NCBI RefSeq assembly: GCF_902491285.1
Contig: NZ_CABUHK010000101.1
Coordinates: 1-16,500, forward strand
Origin: an uncultured Bacteroides sp.
GTDB taxonomy: Bacteria; Bacteroidota; Bacteroidia; Bacteroidales; Bacteroidaceae
Length of the DNA: 16,500 nucleotides
Direction: 5' to 3'
The position numbers and the translations under genes are program-made. The notes under the pieces are model-generated. The model was not told the DNA's origin, did no database searches, and worked only from the letters and a program-made list of their open reading frames with translations. Positions within the stretch are counted from its first letter, which is position 1. Each line of letters begins with the position of its first letter. Shown here piece after piece: positions 1-7,449 of the stretch.

Positions 1-4
1 TTCG

Positions 5-12
5 TATTTTTG
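5..12 (+). promoter_or_regulatory. Bacteroides-type -7 promoter box for the metF cluster
   Basis: TATTTTTG matches the Bacteroides -7 consensus TAnnTTTG. It lies about 52 bases before the metF start codon, so a transcript would begin near base 17-20 with a leader of roughly 45 bases. The matching -33 element would fall outside the window and cannot be checked. The leader is too short and featureless for a riboswitch. The assignment rests on the consensus and position only. Confidence 0.45.
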
Positions 13-63
13 TCCCAATATGCACGTTTAATCCAAGTAGATAACGAACATTAGCGAATAAGA

Positions 64-1017
64 ATGAAAGTAATTGATTTAATACATAGCAACAAGAATA
101 CAGCTTTTTCTTTCGAAATCCTTCCACCGCTGAAAGGAACAGGAATAGAAAAGTTATATCAGACAATCGATACTCTTCGGGAATTTGACCCGAAATATAT
201 CAATATCACCACTCATCGCAGCGAATACGTATACAAAGATCTCGGCAACGGATTGTTTCAGAGAAACCGTTTGAGAAGGCGTCCGGGAACGGTTGCCGTG
301 GCCGCTGCCATTCAGAACAAGTACAATATTACGGTAGTCCCACATATTTTGTGCAGCGGGTTCACACGCGAAGAAACCGAATATGTGCTGCTCGACCTGC
401 AATTTCTGAATATCACGGAACTGTTGGTGCTGCGCGGTGACAAAGCGAAACATGAATCGGTATTTACGCCCGAGGGCGACGGATACCATCATGCTATCGA
501 GTTGCAGGAACAAATCAATAACTTTAATAAAGGAATCTTTGTGGACGGTTCGGAGATGAAAGTCAGCAGTACTCCGTTTTCTTACGGGGTGGCTTGTTAT
601 CCGGAGAAACACGAAGAAGCCCCCAACATCGAGACTGACCTTTACTGGCTGAAGAAAAAAGTAGAAGCCGGAGCGGAATATGCCGTGACACAGTTGTTCT
701 ACGACAACAGGAAATATTTTGAATTTGTAGAGCGCGCCAAGGCGGCAGGCATCAACATACCTATCATTCCGGGAATCAAACCGTTCAAGAAACTGTCTCA
801 ACTGAGCATGGTTCCAAAGACATTCAAAGTAGACTTGCCGGAAGAACTGGTCAAAGAAGCAATGAAATGCAAGAATGACGCGGAGGCCGAACAGGTAGGT
901 ATCGAATGGTGTGTAGCCCAATGCAAGGAGCTGATGGCTCATGGAGTGCCAAGTATTCATTTCTACTCTATCGGGGCAGTAGACAGTATCAAAGAAGTAG
1001 CCAAAATCATTTATTGA
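64..1017 (+). CDS. metF: Methylenetetrahydrofolate reductase (MetF)
   Basis: This cytosolic flavoenzyme reduces 5,10-methylene-THF to 5-methyl-THF, the methyl donor for methionine synthesis. The 317 residues are a normal length for the single-domain bacterial TIM-barrel enzyme. Visible family motifs are SFEILPP with Glu18 (equivalent to the catalytic Glu of E. coli MetF), PHI around His94, LVLRGD ending at Asp126 (flavin contact), CYPEKH at 178-183, AVTQLFYD with Gln210 (folate contact), and PGIKP at 236-240. The ATG at 64 is chosen because the protein begins just before the conserved SFE motif, as in homologues, and follows a promoter box at a sensible distance. It is first in a cluster with holB, whose ATG follows the metF stop by one base. 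No regulatory leader element is visible. Identification is secure. Confidence 0.96.
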   Translation: MKVIDLIHSNKNTAFSFEILPPLKGTGIEKLYQTIDTLREFDPKYINITTHRSEYVYKDLGNGLFQRNRLRRRPGTVAVAAAIQNKYNITVVPHILCSGFTREETEYVLLDLQFLNITELLVLRGDKAKHESVFTPEGDGYHHAIELQEQINNFNKGIFVDGSEMKVSSTPFSYGVACYPEKHEEAPNIETDLYWLKKKVEAGAEYAVTQLFYDNRKYFEFVERAKAAGINIPIIPGIKPFKKLSQLSMVPKTFKVDLPEELVKEAMKCKNDAEAEQVGIEWCVAQCKELMAHGVPSIHFYSIGAVDSIKEVAKIIY

Positions 1018-1018
1018 T

Positions 1019-2146
1019 ATGTTTTTCAGAGACGTAATCGGACAAGAAGAAATCAAGCAACGGCTTATCCAGGAAGTGAATGAGGGGCGTATTCCCCACG
1101 CCCAGCTCATCTGCGGACCGGAGGGAGTCGGCAAAATTCCGCTGGTAATTGCCTATGCACGTTATATCAGTTGCGCCAACCGGAGCGAGACTGATGCTTG
1201 CGGAGTGTGTCCGTCCTGCGTGAAGTTCAACAAACTGGTGCATCCCGACGTACACTTCGTATTCCCTATCGTGAATAAGGCGAAAAGTCCCAAAGTATCA
1301 GTCTGCACCGACTTCCTCCCACAATGGAGAGAGCAATTGCTGACCGCCCCTTACTTCAACTTAAACCACTGGTTGAACGGTATAGAAGCGGAGAACAAGC
1401 AAGCACAGATTTTCGCCACAGAAAGTGACGAGATTCTGAAAAAGCTCAGCCTAAAATCCAGCGAAGGAGGATTTAAGATTACGATTGTATGGCTGCCGGA
1501 GAAAATGCATCCGGTGTGCGCCAACAAACTGCTGAAACTGCTTGAAGAACCGCCTGAGAAAACGGTTTTCTTATTGGTATCCGAAACGCCGGACATGATT
1601 CTGCCCACTATCCTGAGCCGTACTCAGCGCATGAACGTGCGGAAGATTGACGAAGCCGACATCGACCGGGTATTACAGACCAAATATAATATCCTGCCTG
1701 CCGACAGTGCTTCCATTGCCCATCTGGCAAACGGGAATTTTATCAAAGCGCTCGAAACGATTCATCTGAATGAAGAGAACCAGTTGTTCTTCGACTTGTT
1801 TGTCAGCCTGATGCGTTTGTCTTACCAACGGAAAATCAGAGAGATGAAAATGTGGAGCGAGCAAGTGGCAGGCATGGGACGTGAGCGTCAGAAGAATTTC
1901 CTGGAATATTGCCAACGCATGATACGGGAGAATTTTATCTTCAACCTGCATCAGCGCGACCTGACATATATGACAATCAACGAGCAGAATTTCGCAACCC
2001 GCTTCGCGCCCTTTGTCAACGAACGGAACGTGATAGGCATCATGGACGAACTGAGCGAAGCGCAACTACATATTGAACAGAATGTAAATGCCAAGATGGT
2101 ATTCTTCGACTTCTCGTTGAAGATGATTGTACTGTTGAAGCAATAA
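1019..2146 (+). CDS. holB: DNA polymerase III subunit delta prime (clamp loader)
   Basis: This is an AAA+-fold subunit of the clamp loader that places the beta sliding clamp on DNA at the replisome. It has 375 residues. A P-loop-like GPEGVGKI lies at 33-40, with Ile where a working Walker A has Ser/Thr. The Walker B region reads VWLPEKM (157-163) instead of the usual acidic DEA motif. Four cysteines at 52, 61, 64 and 67 form the zinc module typical of delta prime and gamma/tau. LLEEPP (174-179) and SRTQ (200-203, the SRC-type arginine-finger motif) are family hallmarks. The degenerate ATP site agrees with delta prime, which supplies the arginine finger but does not hydrolyse ATP, and argues against DnaX. 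The gene follows metF by one base and precedes ricT. A holB-ricT pairing also occurs in Bacillus subtilis (holB-yaaT), which supports both names. Confidence 0.93.
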   Translation: MFFRDVIGQEEIKQRLIQEVNEGRIPHAQLICGPEGVGKIPLVIAYARYISCANRSETDACGVCPSCVKFNKLVHPDVHFVFPIVNKAKSPKVSVCTDFLPQWREQLLTAPYFNLNHWLNGIEAENKQAQIFATESDEILKKLSLKSSEGGFKITIVWLPEKMHPVCANKLLKLLEEPPEKTVFLLVSETPDMILPTILSRTQRMNVRKIDEADIDRVLQTKYNILPADSASIAHLANGNFIKALETIHLNEENQLFFDLFVSLMRLSYQRKIREMKMWSEQVAGMGRERQKNFLEYCQRMIRENFIFNLHQRDLTYMTINEQNFATRFAPFVNERNVIGIMDELSEAQLHIEQNVNAKMVFFDFSLKMIVLLKQ

Positions 2147-2160
2147 TAAATATATAAACT

Positions 2161-3663
2161 ATGGAATATAAACTTCATAATGGGAGCGGCGGACTTTGCT
2201 GCAAAGGATGCTCCCGACAAGATAAAAAACTGAACACCTACGATTGGCTGGCAGACATTCCGAGCAATGCGGAAGAGAGTGACATGGTAGAAGTGCAATT
2301 CAAGAATACCCGAAAGGGATATTATCGAAACAGCAACAAAATCAAACTGGAAAAGGGGGATATTGTTGCCGTTGAAGCTGCACCGGGCCACGATATCGGT
2401 GTAGTAACGCTGACGGGCAGACTTGTCCCCTTGCAAATGAAGAAGGCCAACTTCAAGGCGGACACGGAAATCAAACGCATTTACCGAAAAGCCAAACCGG
2501 TGGATATGGAGAAATTCAACGAAGCCAAAGGTAAGGAGCATGCTACGATGATTCGTGCGCGACAGATTGCACTGAGCTTGAACCTGAACATGAAAATCGG
2601 CGATGTGGAATATCAGGGAGACGGCAACAAGGCTATCTTCTACTACATTGCGGATGAGCGTGTGGACTTCCGCCAACTGATTAAGGTATTGGCAGAGGCG
2701 TTCCGTGTACGTATTGAGATGAAGCAAATCGGTGCGCGCCAGGAAGCGGGACGTATCGGCGGTATCGGTCCTTGCGGACGCGAACTTTGCTGCGCCACAT
2801 GGATGACGAGTTTCGTATCGGTATCTACCAGTGCAGCCCGTTATCAGGATATCTCCCTGAATCCGCAGAAACTTGCCGGACAGTGCGCCAAGCTGAAATG
2901 CTGCCTGAACTATGAAGTGGACTGCTATGTGGAAGCTCAGAAACGTCTGCCTTCCAAAGAAATCGAACTGGAAACAAAGGACGGTACTTTCTATTTCTTC
3001 AAAGCGGATATTCTGAGTAATCAGATTTCTTATTCGACAGATAAGAGCTTCCCTGCCAACCTAGTTACAATCAGCGGCAAGCGTGCTTTTGAAATTATCT
3101 CCATGAACAGAAAAGGGATGAAACCGGACAGCCTGGTCGAAGAAGAAAGAAAGCCGGAACCGAAGAAACCGGTGGATTTGCTGGAACAGGAAAGCGTGAC
3201 CCGCTTCGACCGCAGCCGGAATAACAAGGACGGCGGCAACAATGCCAACCGGAATAAAAAGAAGAAGAAAGGAAATAATAACAACAATAACCGCCCACAG
3301 CAACAGGCAGAGGGTGGAAATCGTCCGCAGCAACCTCAACGGGAGAATGACAACCGCCCGCAGCCGTCAGAAAACGGTAACAGAGGGGAAAGAGAGAACC
3401 GTCCGAGAAACAATAATAATCGGAACAAGGGGCAGAATCAAGGACGAAATAACGAAAACAGACGTCAGGAGCGCCCACAAGGTCAGGAGCGTCCACAAAA
3501 TCAGGAAAGACCGCAGAATCAGGAAAGACCGGAGCGTCCTCAAGGACAAGAACGTCGTCCCAGACCCGGACGTCCCGAAAAGGGAGAAAGACCCGAAAGA
3601 CCGGAAAGAAACCCGAACCAGGAGAAACCGCAGACCAATAATGAAAAGCCTTCTCAAGAATAG
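2161..3663 (+). CDS. ricT: PSP1-domain Ric complex subunit RicT with long low-complexity basic tail
   Basis: The protein has 500 residues. Residues about 40-320 form the PSP1/RicT core, with cysteines in GPCGRELCC (205, 210, 211), in CAKLKCC (242, 247, 248) and at Cys255. An extra cluster, CCKGC (13-17), precedes the KLNTYDWL motif. In B. subtilis RicT joins RicA and RicF in a complex carrying [4Fe-4S] clusters that assists RNase Y mRNA processing. Whether this protein binds a cluster here is inference from the many cysteines. From about residue 345 the chain is low-complexity and probably disordered, rich in Asn, Arg, Gln, Pro and Glu, with a KKKKK run (366-370) and QERPQ(G/N) repeats from residue 436. 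B. subtilis RicT is about 275 residues, so the tail is a large addition. The ATG at 2161 follows holB by 14 bases, and the end overlaps gldH. Confidence 0.88.
   Translation: MEYKLHNGSGGLCCKGCSRQDKKLNTYDWLADIPSNAEESDMVEVQFKNTRKGYYRNSNKIKLEKGDIVAVEAAPGHDIGVVTLTGRLVPLQMKKANFKADTEIKRIYRKAKPVDMEKFNEAKGKEHATMIRARQIALSLNLNMKIGDVEYQGDGNKAIFYYIADERVDFRQLIKVLAEAFRVRIEMKQIGARQEAGRIGGIGPCGRELCCATWMTSFVSVSTSAARYQDISLNPQKLAGQCAKLKCCLNYEVDCYVEAQKRLPSKEIELETKDGTFYFFKADILSNQISYSTDKSFPANLVTISGKRAFEIISMNRKGMKPDSLVEEERKPEPKKPVDLLEQESVTRFDRSRNNKDGGNNANRNKKKKKGNNNNNNRPQQQAEGGNRPQQPQRENDNRPQPSENGNRGERENRPRNNNNRNKGQNQGRNNENRRQERPQGQERPQNQERPQNQERPERPQGQERRPRPGRPEKGERPERPERNPNQEKPQTNNEKPSQE
3466..3546 (+). repeat. 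18-base tandem repeat in the ricT tail
   Basis: Three consecutive 18-base units (3466, 3484, 3502) encode QERPQG, QERPQN and QERPQN. A fourth, lengthened unit of 27 bases from 3520 encodes QERPERPQG. The units differ at a few bases but stay in frame. The multiple-of-three period means copy-number change would alter tail length without a frameshift. A further degenerate QERR unit follows at 3547. Confidence 0.8.
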
Positions 3664-4135
3664 TTTATTTTGTCTGCTCGCTGCTTGTTTTGCAACAGCC
3701 TGTTACGACAAAAATACAGTGTATCACTCTTACCAATCCCTTCCCAATGAAGGATGGGGAAAGAGTGATACACTCTCTTTTCTTATTCCCGTCACTGACA
3801 GTATCCCCCCCACTCTCCGACTATTTGCAGAAGTCCGCAACAGGACAGATTATCCCTATCATGACTTGCATTTATTCATCTCTCAGAATATGCCGGATTC
3901 TACGGTATGGCATACCGATACGATTGCCGTCAACCTTGCCGACTCTACCGGCAGATGGATCGGGAAAGGATGGGGAAGCGTTTATCAGGCGGAAACATTC
4001 GTCAAATCCGTACGACCTCTCCGTCCGGGCAATTATATCATTAAGGTGATGAGCGGGATGAAGGATGAGAAATTGCCAGGAATGAACGACATAGGAATAC
4101 GGATAGAGAAACAACACATAAAAAGCCAAGACTGA
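3641..4135 (+). CDS. gldH: GldH family lipoprotein
   Basis: This is a 164-residue lipoprotein. Its signal peptide has lysines at 2 and 6, a hydrophobic core at 8-18, and a lipobox ending ATAC with the lipidated cysteine at 21. The mature start (YxSYQSLPNxGW) and the later NRTDYPYHDLHLFI stretch match the GldH family. In Flavobacterium johnsoniae GldH is needed for gliding and works with the type IX secretion machinery. Bacteroides neither glide nor generally carry that system, so the role here is unknown. The ATG at 3641 is chosen because it starts a perfect lipoprotein signal. The frame is open further upstream only because it runs through the low-complexity ricT tail. It overlaps ricT by 23 bases, so translation may be coupled. 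It converges on rodA with an 11-base gap. A large stem-loop lies within codons 26-45. Confidence 0.9.
   Translation: MKSLLKNSLFCLLAACFATACYDKNTVYHSYQSLPNEGWGKSDTLSFLIPVTDSIPPTLRLFAEVRNRTDYPYHDLHLFISQNMPDSTVWHTDTIAVNLADSTGRWIGKGWGSVYQAETFVKSVRPLRPGNYIIKVMSGMKDEKLPGMNDIGIRIEKQHIKSQD
3718..3787 (+). promoter_or_regulatory. Stem-loop plus pyrimidine tract inside gldH (possible attenuator)
   Basis: AGTGTATCACTCTT (3718-3731) and AAGAGTGATACACT (3761-3774) are perfect 14-base inverted arms. Inside them CC (3733-3734) can pair with GG, and ATCC plus TT (3736-3742) pairs with AAGGAT (3750-3755) around a 7-base tip loop. This gives a long, nearly continuous hairpin. It is followed directly by TCTCTTTTCTTATT (3774-3787), a T-rich though interrupted tract. 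The arrangement resembles an intrinsic terminator or attenuator about 55 bases past the ricT stop. The structure is plain in the sequence, but the regulatory function is inference. The same bases encode a conserved part of GldH, so protein constraint could explain some of it. Confidence 0.45.
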
Positions 4136-4147
4136 TCTCATCTTGAC
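4120..4147 (-). terminator. Rho-independent terminator of the purH-rodA unit
   Basis: Read on the minus strand, GTCAAGA (4147-4141), a 9-base loop and TCTTGGC (4131-4125) form a 7-pair stem with one G-T wobble, followed at once by five T (4124-4120). The stem overlaps the rodA stop codon by one base. The whole element covers the last codons and the stop of the convergent gldH. On the plus strand the wobble becomes a C-A mismatch and no T-tract follows, so it should act only on the rodA side. Confidence 0.6.
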
Positions 4148-5604
4148 TAAAGCCTTCTGCCACGCCCTGCATCCAGCCGCAGGAAGATAAACAGCAATAT
4201 CGTAAAGCCCCACAGGGAAGAGCCGCCGTAGCTGAAGAACGGCAACGGAATACCGATAACCGGAGTCAATCCCAACACCATACCGACATTAATAAACAGA
4301 TGGAAAAGGAAGATACTGACAACTGAGTATCCATAGACCCGCCCGAAAGTAGAGGGTTGTCGTTCGGACAAAAATATCAACCGGAGAATCAGGATAAGGA
4401 AAGCTATCAGGACGGCAGCCGAACCGACAAAGCCTTGCTCCTCTCCTACCGTACAGAAGATGAAGTCGGTATCCTGTTCGGGCACATACTTCAATTTGGT
4501 TTGCGTACCGTTCAGAAAACCTTTTCCGGTCAGCCCGCCGGAGCCGATGGCAATCTTGGACTGGTTCACATTATATCCCGCCCCCGTCAGGTCTTCTTCC
4601 AAACCCAATACCACTTTGATACGGATTTGCTGATGCGGCTCCAGGACATTGTCAAATACATAGTTACTGGAATACAGGAAGCCGATAGAACCGAGAGTGA
4701 ATAAGGCAATCAAGAAGTAAGTACGCTGCCGCTCACTCAATGCTAAATAAATGAGATAACCTACCGCGACGGCACAAAGTCCCCATTGTACCCAAACCAA
4801 GCTGAAATGTACCCAGTATTCTGATATCAGATAGGCAATCAATAATACGCCCAGACTTCCGCCAATGATATTACGGGTGGGTACCGCTTTCTTACGATAC
4901 ACCCATACCATGCCCCCGGCGAATAAAAGAATTAAAAGTAAGACGATAAATTCGCCCAACGGTGTGGGAGTATCGGCAATGAACACTTCGTCAAAGCGGA
5001 TGCCGACTACGAAGTAGATTACCGCGCAGACTCCGGCAAAGAGCACTACTCCCGGCATTCCTTCCCGGTAGAGAACCAAGAAAAAGGCGAGATATACCAA
5101 GGCAGAGCCTGTCTCCCGCTGACCGATAATCAATAACATAGGGAGAAGAATAATCACTCCCAGGACCAGAGCACACTTTTCCTTCTTGATGCTGAATGAG
5201 TAGGCATTCATATATTTCGCCAGCGCCAAGGCTGTGGCAAATTTGGCAAATTCGGCGGGTTGCAGGCTGACAGGCCCCATGACGAGCCAGGAACGCGAAC
5301 CTTTCGTGTCCGGTGCAATAAAAATAGTGACGATAAGCAAGAGAATCATCCCTATATATATAATGTACGCGAACATATCATACATCCGGTCTTCCAGCAT
5401 CAGCAACACAAAGCCTAACCCGAAGGAACAGATAATCCAGACGAACTGCTTGCCGGCACGGGTCGAAAAGTCGAAAAAGTCGCGTTCGCCATAGTCATAA
5501 CTGGCTCCGCAGACACTAAACCATCCGCCGATAATCAGGAGCAGGTAAATACAAATCGTTACCCAATCCAACGTTTTCCACAAACTATCGTTCCTCGTTA
5601 CCAT
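4147..5604 (-). CDS. rodA: SEDS peptidoglycan glycosyltransferase RodA
   Basis: RodA is the polytopic inner-membrane glycosyltransferase that polymerises lipid II during cell elongation, paired with PBP2. SEDS hallmarks are QPAEFAKFA (115-123), GQRETGSALV (161-170), QSKIAIGSGGLTGKGF (348-363), VPEQDTDFIF with the catalytic Asp at 380, and IPLPFFSYGGSS (452-463). It has 485 residues, against about 370 for E. coli RodA. Most of the excess lies between residues about 185 and 320, where additional hydrophobic segments (about 218-235, 246-262, 270-288 and 296-310) suggest extra membrane helices. The ATG at 5604 overlaps the 3' end of mrdA by 20 bases, which fits translational coupling with its partner. 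The gene ends at a terminator that reaches into gldH. FtsW is excluded by the pairing with mrdA and mreBCD. Confidence 0.95.
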   Translation of the reverse strand: MVTRNDSLWKTLDWVTICIYLLLIIGGWFSVCGASYDYGERDFFDFSTRAGKQFVWIICSFGLGFVLLMLEDRMYDMFAYIIYIGMILLLIVTIFIAPDTKGSRSWLVMGPVSLQPAEFAKFATALALAKYMNAYSFSIKKEKCALVLGVIILLPMLLIIGQRETGSALVYLAFFLVLYREGMPGVVLFAGVCAVIYFVVGIRFDEVFIADTPTPLGEFIVLLLILLFAGGMVWVYRKKAVPTRNIIGGSLGVLLIAYLISEYWVHFSLVWVQWGLCAVAVGYLIYLALSERQRTYFLIALFTLGSIGFLYSSNYVFDNVLEPHQQIRIKVVLGLEEDLTGAGYNVNQSKIAIGSGGLTGKGFLNGTQTKLKYVPEQDTDFIFCTVGEEQGFVGSAAVLIAFLILILRLIFLSERQPSTFGRVYGYSVVSIFLFHLFINVGMVLGLTPVIGIPLPFFSYGGSSLWGFTILLFIFLRLDAGRGRRL

Positions 5605-7447
5605 ACAATATCACTCTGTTACTAAATTCTTCTGCCCTCAACTCGTTCTCCGGCGAGAGCTTGCCTTTCAAATACTGCTCCATCATCAGCGCCCCGAAAG
5701 GCACTCCGTAGGTAGCTCCCCAACCGCCGTTCTCTACATAGACGGCAATGGCTATCTTCGGCTTGTCCATCGGCGCAAAGCCCATGAACACCGAATGGTC
5801 GTGACCGCGGTTCTGTGCAGTACCCGTTTTTCCACAGGCTTCCAAATCCGGAACCATCATGGAAAGCATCCGGCAAGTACCGCCCGTGGCGGCAGCACGC
5901 ATACCCTCCACCACCGATTCGTAATGCCTCTTCTCAATAGTGGTATAGCGGGGAGTACGGTAAAGACTGTCTATCTGGTTATCTTGAATTTCCTTTACGA
6001 TATGCGGTGTGACGAAATATCCCCTGTTGGCAATTGTCGCTCCCAAGTTGGCTATCTGAAGAGGGGTAGACAAGATTTCCCCCTGTCCGATAGAGATACT
6101 GATTACTGTCAACCCGTTCCAATGTCCGCGATAGGCTTTATCATAAAATTGCGCGTTCGGGATTAGTCCGCGTTTCTCTCCCGGCAAATCGACCCCCAGC
6201 TTGTAGCCGAATCCCTGCGAAACCATGTGGTCTTTCCAGACGGTAATGGCATTTTGCGGTGAGCCGTATTTACGGTCGCCGAACATACGGAACAGCCCCC
6301 AGCAGAAATAGGAGTTGCACGATGTAGCGATGGCGGGTATCAACGGAATCGGCGCTCCGTGAGCATGGCAACCTACCGTCAGCCTGCCGTAATGGAAACC
6401 GCGCGAACAGGGGAAAGCAGGACTTTGCTCGGTGATGATGCCTTCTTGCAGGAAGGTCAAGCCCTGTGCGGTCTTAAAGGTAGACCCCGGCGGGTAGACT
6501 CCCATCAAGGCACGGTTCAGCAGAGGTTTCATCTTGTCGCGCTGCAACATCAGATGGTTCTTACCACGCTGGCGGCCAATCATCAGATGCGGGTCGTAGT
6601 TAGGAGAAGATACCAGGCAGAGGATTTCTCCGGTTTCCGGTTCGATGGCAACGATACTTCCAATCTTATTCTTCAACAAACGCTCACCCAAAATCTGCAA
6701 ATCAATATCAAGACTTAATGTCAGGTTCTTGCCGGGGACGGAAGGACGATCGTATTCACCGTCCATATAATGTCCCTGGATACGGCCATGCGCATCACGA
6801 AGCAGGATTTCAATTCCTTTTTCTCCACGCAGGTACTTTTCATATGATTTCTCTACACCCAACTTGCCGACATAGTCGCCACGGATGTAATATCCTTCTT
6901 CGTCCGCTTCCATTTCTTTGGCGGATACCTCGCCGATGTCACCCAAAGCATGGGCGGCGGCATTGTAGGAATACTGGCGGATGGTACGCCGCTGGATATA
7001 GAAACCGCGGAATTTGAACAGTTTTTCCTGAAAGACACCGCATTCTTCGGCCGAGAGCTGCGACATAAACAGTTGGTTGGTGTAGCGGGAATACCCCGGA
7101 TTGCGGCGACGGTCTTTCATGTCGCTCATGATTTTCAGGAATTGAGCACGGGTGATATTCAACGACTGGCACAGGTCGAGCGTATCCAGATTCTCCACTT
7201 CTTTCGGAACAATCGAAATGTCATAGGCAGGCTGGTTGAATACCAACAGTTTGCCGGTACGGTCGTAGATAGCTCCGCGCGAGGGATACTGTATTTTGTT
7301 CAGGAAAGCGTTACTGTCGGCATTCTTCTTGTAGTCATCCGTCGTAATCTGCAATACGAAAAGCCGTATCAGATAAATCAGAACAATGGACAGTGCGATA
7401 CCACCGATAACGAATTTGCGTTTCTCTAATCTATAATCTTTTGCCAT
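5585..7447 (-). CDS. mrdA: Penicillin-binding protein 2, elongation transpeptidase
   Basis: This 620-residue class B PBP cross-links peptidoglycan during elongation and activates RodA. It has a short cytoplasmic N-terminus, one membrane anchor (about 13-33), a pedestal/dimerisation domain with the RGAIYDRTG motif (58-66), and a transpeptidase domain. The active-site motifs are intact: STFK with the nucleophile Ser322, SCN at 376-378, and KTGT at 540-543. Length and order match PBP2. The ATG at 7447 begins a Lys/Arg-rich cytoplasmic segment before the anchor and lies two bases after the mreD stop. The 3' end overlaps rodA. The mreD-mrdA-rodA order is the classic elongasome arrangement and excludes the division paralogue FtsI. 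Confidence 0.95.
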   Translation of the reverse strand: MAKDYRLEKRKFVIGGIALSIVLIYLIRLFVLQITTDDYKKNADSNAFLNKIQYPSRGAIYDRTGKLLVFNQPAYDISIVPKEVENLDTLDLCQSLNITRAQFLKIMSDMKDRRRNPGYSRYTNQLFMSQLSAEECGVFQEKLFKFRGFYIQRRTIRQYSYNAAAHALGDIGEVSAKEMEADEEGYYIRGDYVGKLGVEKSYEKYLRGEKGIEILLRDAHGRIQGHYMDGEYDRPSVPGKNLTLSLDIDLQILGERLLKNKIGSIVAIEPETGEILCLVSSPNYDPHLMIGRQRGKNHLMLQRDKMKPLLNRALMGVYPPGSTFKTAQGLTFLQEGIITEQSPAFPCSRGFHYGRLTVGCHAHGAPIPLIPAIATSCNSYFCWGLFRMFGDRKYGSPQNAITVWKDHMVSQGFGYKLGVDLPGEKRGLIPNAQFYDKAYRGHWNGLTVISISIGQGEILSTPLQIANLGATIANRGYFVTPHIVKEIQDNQIDSLYRTPRYTTIEKRHYESVVEGMRAAATGGTCRMLSMMVPDLEACGKTGTAQNRGHDHSVFMGFAPMDKPKIAIAVYVENGGWGATYGVPFGALMMEQYLKGKLSPENELRAEEFSNRVILYGNEER

Positions 7448-7449
7448 CT

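Noticed and set aside
1..63. Possible SAM or cobalamin riboswitch before metF
   Set aside because: The likely leader is only about 45 bases and has no paired structure; anything further upstream is outside the window.
154..1134. 326-codon open frame antisense to metF
   Set aside because: It mirrors metF codons, has no recognisable domain, and metF is a certain gene on the other strand.
3242..3640. In-frame extension upstream of the gldH start, through the ricT tail
   Set aside because: The translation is Arg/Lys-rich low complexity caused by reading the repetitive ricT tail in another frame; a perfect lipoprotein signal starts at 3641.
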